Both the position numbers and the translations under genes were made by a program. This document shows, one piece after another, positions 58,745 through 64,000 of a DNA stretch of 64,000 bases. The stretch spans positions 2,477,156 to 2,541,155 of the forward strand of contig JAWZYU010000027.1 in assembly GCA_038380435.1 (NCBI GenBank). The letters run 5' to 3'. Positions within the stretch are counted from its first letter, which is position 1. Each line of letters opens with the position of its first letter. Origin of the DNA: Ryuthela nishihirai. Its lineage: Eukaryota; Arthropoda; Arachnida; Araneae; Heptathelidae. The notes under the pieces are model-generated. The model saw only the letters and a program-made list of their open reading frames with translations. It did not search any database and had not been told where the DNA came from.

Positions 58745-59420
58745 ACAAGGAGGCCCCACTACAACAAGCTGCATGAGGCTCATAAAAATACATGCCAGCT
58801 CTGATCATCATCAGTGTGGTCTCTAGTGACTCACTTAACTCCCTACAGGCTTTGATCTCAGTGAGGCATTGGCCTCACCCTGTTCTCTCCAAAATCCACC
58901 AGCAGTTCCATCGTCTGGCAACCATAACCAACATCATCTTCTGTTGGGTGCTGGTCATGTCAGTGTGAGGAGCAATGACTTGGCAGATGCTGCTGCCAAG
59001 TCTGCCATGCTACTATTCAGTGCTCCACTGCCAGTCCCATGTGTGGACTTCTGGCAGTGTTTTTCCACCGAGCTCCGGGCATAGATGCTGAGAACTTGGT
59101 TGGAGCAGGTTATGAACAAGCTGTTTGAGATCACACCTATTGTCAAACTGTGGCAGTGGTGTTTTCGCAGGAATCACAAGGAAGAAGTCTGTCATTCATT
59201 TCTTCTTTGGACAGATGACAAACCTAAGTACAAGTTTTGTAACACCATTTTAACCAATTGTACTGCTTCTAATCTAGAATGTTCATATTTTAGCTATCAT
59301 GATTTTACATCTGAGCCCTTTACACTTAGACATCTTTTATCTGATCATTGTTTTTTACCACCAATTTTTCCTATTTTACAATATACTTTTTTTTATATAT
59401 ATTTTATATATTTATTTTAA
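58745..59420 (+). pseudogene. LINE RNase H domain and C-terminal fragment
   Basis: Frames read SDSLNSLQALIS (58821 on), HPVLSKIHQQFHRLA, WVLVMSV-like where the family has WVPGHVGV, then NDLADAAAKSA (58974-59006), the last two matching the active-site region of LINE-encoded RNase H (Jockey/R1/I-type). A cysteine-rich C-terminal tail follows with NTILTNCTASNLEC and RHLLSDH. Stops and a frameshift; no RT adjoins it, so a 5'-truncated insertion. Confidence 0.7.
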
Positions 59421-59459
59421 TCAATTTTGAAATTACCATATTGTTGTTTTGTATTCTGT

Positions 59460-59622
59460 ATCTAAGGGACCTGGGTTCGAGCCCCAGGTAAGGCATGGCT
59501 ATTATGTGTCGTTTTTCTGCCGAGGTCCTGCTATCCTCTCAGATCTTCTACTATGGCATATAAACTGACAGGCTCCTGTCAGACCTCTGTGGCAAGCAGC
59601 TGCTTGAGGGGGTATTTATTTA
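59460..59622 (+). mobile_element. SINE-B, 5'-truncated
   Basis: Begins at 'tctaagggacctgggttcga' (box B) and ends 'cagctgcttgagggggtatt' plus TTTA tail. Confidence 0.9.
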
Positions 59623-59876
59623 TTTTTATATCTTTCACCCAGGTCTTTTACACTTGGGTTCATTTTACTTACTATATTTATGCTTATTTGGTTTTACCTG
59701 CTACTTCTACATTTCTTCTTTGTTGTTTTAGACTTTTACACTTTTTCTTTTTGAATTTTATCTTTTGGTTGCAGGTTCCATGCCTTTTATCCTTTTGTCT
59801 ATTGTTTAGCTCATAATAATACAGTTGCTAATGCACCATTAAACCCCAAACAACCAAATCAAACTTCAAATTATGC

Positions 59877-59880
59877 CCCC

Positions 59881-59936
<56 letters not shown>

Positions 59937-59945
59937 ACCACCACC
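59877..59945. repeat. compound poly-C / AC / CAC microsatellite
   Basis: About 20 C, then about 18 CA units, then CAC units. Length is likely variable. Confidence 0.95.
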
Positions 59946-60210
59946 ATTCTTCTCCCAAAAGGGGGTGAAAATGTTTCAGGGATATAACCTTAATGAATTT
60001 TATCTCTAAAGCTTGTGATATCTCCAATCTTGTGATATACACGACTACAAAGGAAAGAGGTCGGAAAATATGTGGTTAATGTTTATGAGTCATAGATTAA
60101 AAGAAAGTTTCTGAAGGTAGGTGTTTTTAGTGACAAAGAAAAAAAAGTTAAAAACTATCTTCCTGATATGCACCCTAAAAGTAGAAAATAAACCTCAAGC
60201 ATATCAATGG

Positions 60211-61181
60211 TATGTAGTAATGTCCAAAGGTTTCTGGCCCGAACATGTTAGAACAAGAATTGACAGGTCTAACCCCTTCAACCCCCTATTCTATGTTTTG
60301 TTGCACTGCAGTTAAAATTTTGCAGCTCTAGCATCAGTAGCACTCCGGATAGCGTCGCAGATAGAAGTGATATTGCCCAATATTTTAAAATGTTTAAACT
60401 TGAGTATCACGTAGTCATTAAATTTTTGACGAAAGAAGGTGAAAGCCCAGCAGAAATTAAATGACATAGATGCTGTGTACAGCAAATCTTCCCCATCATA
60501 TTCGACGGTTAAAGAATGGGCTAAGCAGTTTTGCTTAGGGAGAGATTCGATTGAAGATGAACCTCATCAAGGCAGACCTGCAGAAACACTCACTCCGGAA
60601 ACAATTGCACTGGTACAAGAAGACGTACTAAAGGATAGGCAATTATCCTTTAGTAATTGCCTATCCTTTAGTACGTCTTCTTGTACCAGTGCAATTGAAA
60701 ATTAAAGAATTATCAGCAAGGTGTGGACTTTCAAAAACCATGGTGCTTCAAATTTTACACGACCATCTTGGTGTGAACAAAGTGAGTGCAAGATGGGTCC
60801 CAAAACTTTTGAGTGTTGTCCAAAGAAAATGACATGTGTAATGCTGTACTAAATTTTTACATAGGGAAGAAAACGAAGTGATTTATTCAATTGTCATGGA
60901 AGATGAAACTATGGTCCTGTAATGTGATTCCCTGTCTAAACGGGAATCTATGGAATGATGGCATCATGGATCCCCACAGCCAAAAAAAGCAATTTCTTCA
61001 GTTTTTGACCATTTTAAGGACAAAAATTCAGATTATTTTTTCAGTGGTATAGAAAAATTAATTAGCCATTCTAAAAATGTGTTGAAAAAAGAGGTTTTTA
61101 TGTTGAAATATAAAAATTGTTGTTTGATTCTATTACCTCTTTAATACCCTTGGGCTGGAAACTTTTGGACCTTACTACATA
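60211..61181 (+). mobile_element. mariner element, internally deleted
   Basis: Inverted ends 'tatgtagtaatgtccaaa' (60211-60228) and the complement of 'ttttggaccttactacata' at the right, matching over ~30 bp with a few changes. Transposase N-terminal part: SYSTVKEWAKQF, DSIEDEPHQGRPAETLTPE and, after a palindrome, ELSARCGLSKTMVLQILHD and SARWVPKLL, both DNA-binding helices of mariner. The first catalytic region (VMEDETMVL) follows; the rest is missing, and the last ~35 codons resemble the mariner C-terminus (GIEKL). So the catalytic middle is deleted. Confidence 0.75.
60602..60697. repeat. perfect 44-bp-arm palindrome
   Basis: Arms 60602-60645 and 60654-60697 are exact complements, loop TCCTTTAG. 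The left arm is mariner coding sequence. Confidence 0.95.
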
Positions 61182-61185
61182 CAAT

Positions 61186-61312
61186 CAGTCACTGAATTTG
61201 CATTTACTTCACATGAAGATAAGGTGCCAATTTATCAACTAAAATGATTACTGACATCCTATATTCCTTTGAAATGAATATGAATTCAGTGACTGATTGC
61301 ACCATCAATATT
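61186..61312. mobile_element. short MITE, second copy
   Basis: Same layout as 2371-2507: 'caatcagtcactgaatttg' at the left and 'gaattcagtgactgattgca' at the right, inverted. It lies 5 bp beyond the mariner end. Confidence 0.55.
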
Positions 61313-61619
61313 CTTAGACTTCTTTTCCACATTTTTTTTGTGTGTGTGGGGGGGGGGGGTATTTTTAATTTATTTTAGAATGAGGTTCAAATTCAATTAA
61401 GTTACTCTTTTTTTTACTATATTGTTTTTAATAATTACTATTAAAACTAATTTGCTTACTTTTTTGTCAAATATTTTCTGAAAAATTCATAGTTAAATGC
61501 TCTTTATTTTGGTATAATGTAGGTATATATATACACACACACAAACATGACATAATGCATTTCTATCTGTTAGTTATTTCAGGATAAGGTTTCAAAGTTT
61601 GTATTTTTACTGCAGGAAG

Positions 61620-61689
61620 GATTTCAAAATTGGCCCAGCCACCAGAATGAATTTTGTTCTATAAATAAATCTGGCATATTAAGGGTTAA
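61620..61689. mobile_element. piggyBac-like element end
   Basis: 'taagggttaa' at 61680-61689. In reverse the last 70 bp align with 6130-6200 (TTAACCCTTAA, then 'attctggtggc', then 'aattttgaa'). No partner end was found, so a broken or unrecognised element. Confidence 0.4.
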
Positions 61690-62348
61690 ATGCAATAGTC
61701 ACATCACTCCTGATGAAATGACTTACCTTATTACAGAAATGAAACACATTTCAAGTCTGCCATGCTCTGCATCGTTAATTATGCTTATAATTTCAGATAT
61801 ATGTATTAAATTAAAATCTCTATTTTTGCAAGAATTTTCTATCTCATCAATAAATAATACAACTCTTATAACATCGGATATTTTTCAATTTCCCAAGACT
61901 ATGAACTGCATTCAGGGCCAGACTTTGACCTTCTGAGGCCCTAAGCTATGTTGTTTAAGAGAGACTAAAAATTCAAAAGTCAAAATTTATATATATTTTT
62001 CTAACTGAAGGAAACATTGAAACATAAACAAAGATCTTTTGTGATGAACACACTTATTATATTTTATAAGTACTAAATTTATTTATATTATCTAATATAA
62101 ATTCACAATTGTTACACAGTAAAATTTGAAATGCATTTTTTTTTTAGGCCCCTCATACTGTGAGGCCCTAAGCTGTAGCTTAATTTGCTTATACACAAGT
62201 CCAGTCCTCACTTCATTAATACCTTGGCCTATCTTTTGCATTCATCAATATCCCTCATTTTACTTTGGCATATTAAAATGTTTTGTAAGCTTATACTATT
62301 AGCTATTTCTTTGCATTAACTTCCACTAGGCAACATTATAACTATAAT
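61690..62348. other. no recognisable feature
   Basis: AT-rich sequence. The pair 'tgaggccctaagct' at 61936 and 62161 is repeated; nothing else stands out. Confidence 0.4.
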
Positions 62349-62360
62349 GCATATAACCAT

Positions 62361-63654
62361 TAAAAGGATTTACTTCACAATATTCACTGTAATATTAGCT
62401 CTAAAAAGAGTAATCTTTGCAACATAGCTACTGAAATATCATCTTGCCACTAGGAAAAAGTTCAGAGCCTCCAGTTGCTTTTATCTAGTTCCCGTCTTTA
62501 CGGATGTTATTTCATACTGCTGTTAAGGTATGAGTAAAGAGTTCTTCACCATAATTGTTGAAAACAGGCTGGTGCACTTCTAGTTGTCTTAGTCCACATG
62601 CTGATCTTCAACTTGCATTAGGGTTGTGGACTCCACCAATTCTTCAGTTGTATTCCGTCACTGATGTTCCACTATCGGCTGTTGGTATCACCATTTTTCA
62701 TCATGTGCTTATTACATTGCACATATTTTACTATGGTGGCAGACATTCATTGAAATATCAGTCCTTGTTACCAATTATTATGCTTTAGATGATTTGTCAT
62801 CTTCTTATATGACACTAATTCAGTGCATTATACACCATGAGAGCTAAAAACATTTAAAAAACTTAATCTCCACTTACAACATATGTGGGGACAAGTATTA
62901 AAATTAACATCAAGCACATGATGAAAAATGGCAATACCAACAGCCAATAGTGGAACATCAGCGATGGAGTACAACTGAAGAATTGGTGGAGTCCACAACC
63001 CCAATGCAAGTTGAAGATCAGCATGTGGACTAAGACAACTAGAAGTGCACCAACCTGTTTTCAACAATTATAGTGAGAAACTCTTTACTCATACCTTAAC
63101 AGCAGTATGAAATAACATCCCAAAGTAAAATCAAAGCTAAAAAACTCCGAACACATTTCTTCCACCGGACCGGCAGCTTCCTCAGTGGGTGATGATCATA
63201 GTACAGTTGCACTACTTATGCTATGAGCGATAGTGGAACATCACTGATGGAATACAACTGAAGAATTGGTGGAGTTCACAACCCCAACACAAGTTGAAGA
63301 TTAGCATGTGGACTAAGACAACTAGAAGTGCAGCAGCCTGTTTACAACAATTATAGTGAGGAACTCTTTACTCATACTCATTGAGTGTAAAATAGGAAAA
63401 GGAAATAGTAAGTGGTCATACTTTAACAGCTCATAATACTAACTCATACTTTAACAGCAGTATGAAATAACATCCGTAAAGACTGACACTAGATATCAGC
63501 AACCAGAGGCTCTGAACTTCTGCCCTAGTAGCAAGATGATATTTCATTAGCTATGTTGCAATTATTATTCTTTTGAGATCTAATATTGCAGTGAATAATT
63601 GTGCAGTAAATCCTTTTAATTAACCTTTGCACTGTGTCATTCTAAAATTTATTA
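62361..63654. mobile_element. foldback-type element with ~250-350-bp inverted arms
   Basis: The left arm (62361-62711) and right arm (63215-63628) are inverted copies; for example 'aaaaggatttactt' at the left and 'cagtaaatcctttt' at the right, and 'tcttgccactagg' against 'cctagtagcaaga'. A third copy of the inner ~200 bp lies in reverse at 62909-63115. A 12-bp direct repeat 'gcatataaccat' flanks the whole unit (62349-62360 and 63655-63666). The open frames at 62555-62788 and 62828-63067 are the same sequence read in the two arms and probably not genes. Confidence 0.7.
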
Positions 63655-63670
63655 GCATATAACCATACTG

Positions 63671-63965
63671 CTCAATGTTGAGATTTATCTCCGCAAAACT
63701 CTACACCCTGCCCATGGTCAGTAGGGGACACTGATGGGCTTGAAAAGGCAGTCAGCCTTTGGATAGTGTTAAGCCACCACCCATTTGTGGGAGAGCCATA
63801 TGCTGTGCACTTTAAAGAACATGCTGGATGGCCTTGACAGGAGGCTACTATCTGTTCCCATAGCTGTTCCAGTGGGTCCCCTCCCCCAACCTTCTATGAG
63901 CCTTTGGGGTTATTGTGACTTGGCCCATTGTGTGGGAAAAAAATGCCCTTCAGAGGTAAAACCCA
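63671..63965 (+). mobile_element. SINE-A, head missing
   Basis: Begins 'caatgttgagatttatctcc', just after the tRNA-like head, and ends 'cagaggtaaaacccaacc'. Body intact apart from point changes. Confidence 0.88.
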
Positions 63966-64000
63966 ACCTTATTGCATACTCATTGACAATTACTATCCAT

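Noticed and set aside
62555..63067. Two similar 77-79-codon frames as a gene pair
   Set aside because: They are the same repeat read in opposite arms of the foldback element; no promoter or family evidence.

Overview
This is a transposon-packed, AT-rich piece of an animal nuclear genome, probably an invertebrate. Evidence: tRNA-derived SINEs, an RTE-type LINE family, Tc1/mariner, pogo and piggyBac transposons, a Polinton-like DNA polymerase relic, solo LTRs, spliceosomal-intron signals and no bacterial gene organisation. The species cannot be fixed from the sequence. No intact protein-coding gene lies within the window.

The only sequences that look like host coding DNA are two short plus-strand exons, 15856-15924 and 50442-50517. 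Both have good splice signals and compatible reading phase, so the window is best read as mostly intron of one unidentified host gene. About 34.5 kb of transposons lie between the two exons.

Layout. 0-6 kb: mariner relic, RTE 5' fragment, a MITE, degenerate tandem repeats with nested SINEs, a Tc1 relic. 6-13 kb: possible piggyBac-like end pair, CR1-like LINE fragments, SINE-B copies, a 167-nt palindrome, a Tc1 element with long inverted ends. 13-20 kb: AT-rich DNA, a ~45-bp minisatellite, host exon, a Tc1 element with both ends. 20-27 kb: RTE leader, SINE-A, piggyBac transposase relic, head-to-head SINE-C pair, Tc1 relic. 27-31.5 kb: solo LTR and Polinton PolB relic. 32-42 kb: near-full RTE, CR1-like 3' end, a ~262-bp tandem repeat split by a GC-rich DD41D transposon and a pogo-like element. 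42-47 kb: one RTE split by a second in opposite orientation, with a SINE-A at the junction. 48-50 kb: SINE-C/D copies, one holding a solo LTR. 50-58.5 kb: second host exon, then an RTE split by a TTAA-flanked piggyBac-like element (itself holding a SINE-B) and a Tc1 fragment. 58.5-64 kb: RNase H LINE fragment, mariner deletion derivative, a foldback element with 12-bp direct repeats, truncated SINE-A.

The strongest unusual signals are: (1) at least eight short, near-perfect palindromes superimposed on old repeats, several with the ancestral state visible in sister copies, which looks like template-switch (snap-back) mutation; (2) a young GC-rich DD41D transposon whose transposase is spoiled by one in-frame stop; (3) near-identical inverted RTE arms sharing the same lesions; (4) the phase-matched host exon pair. 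I did not find a new enzymatic or defence system.
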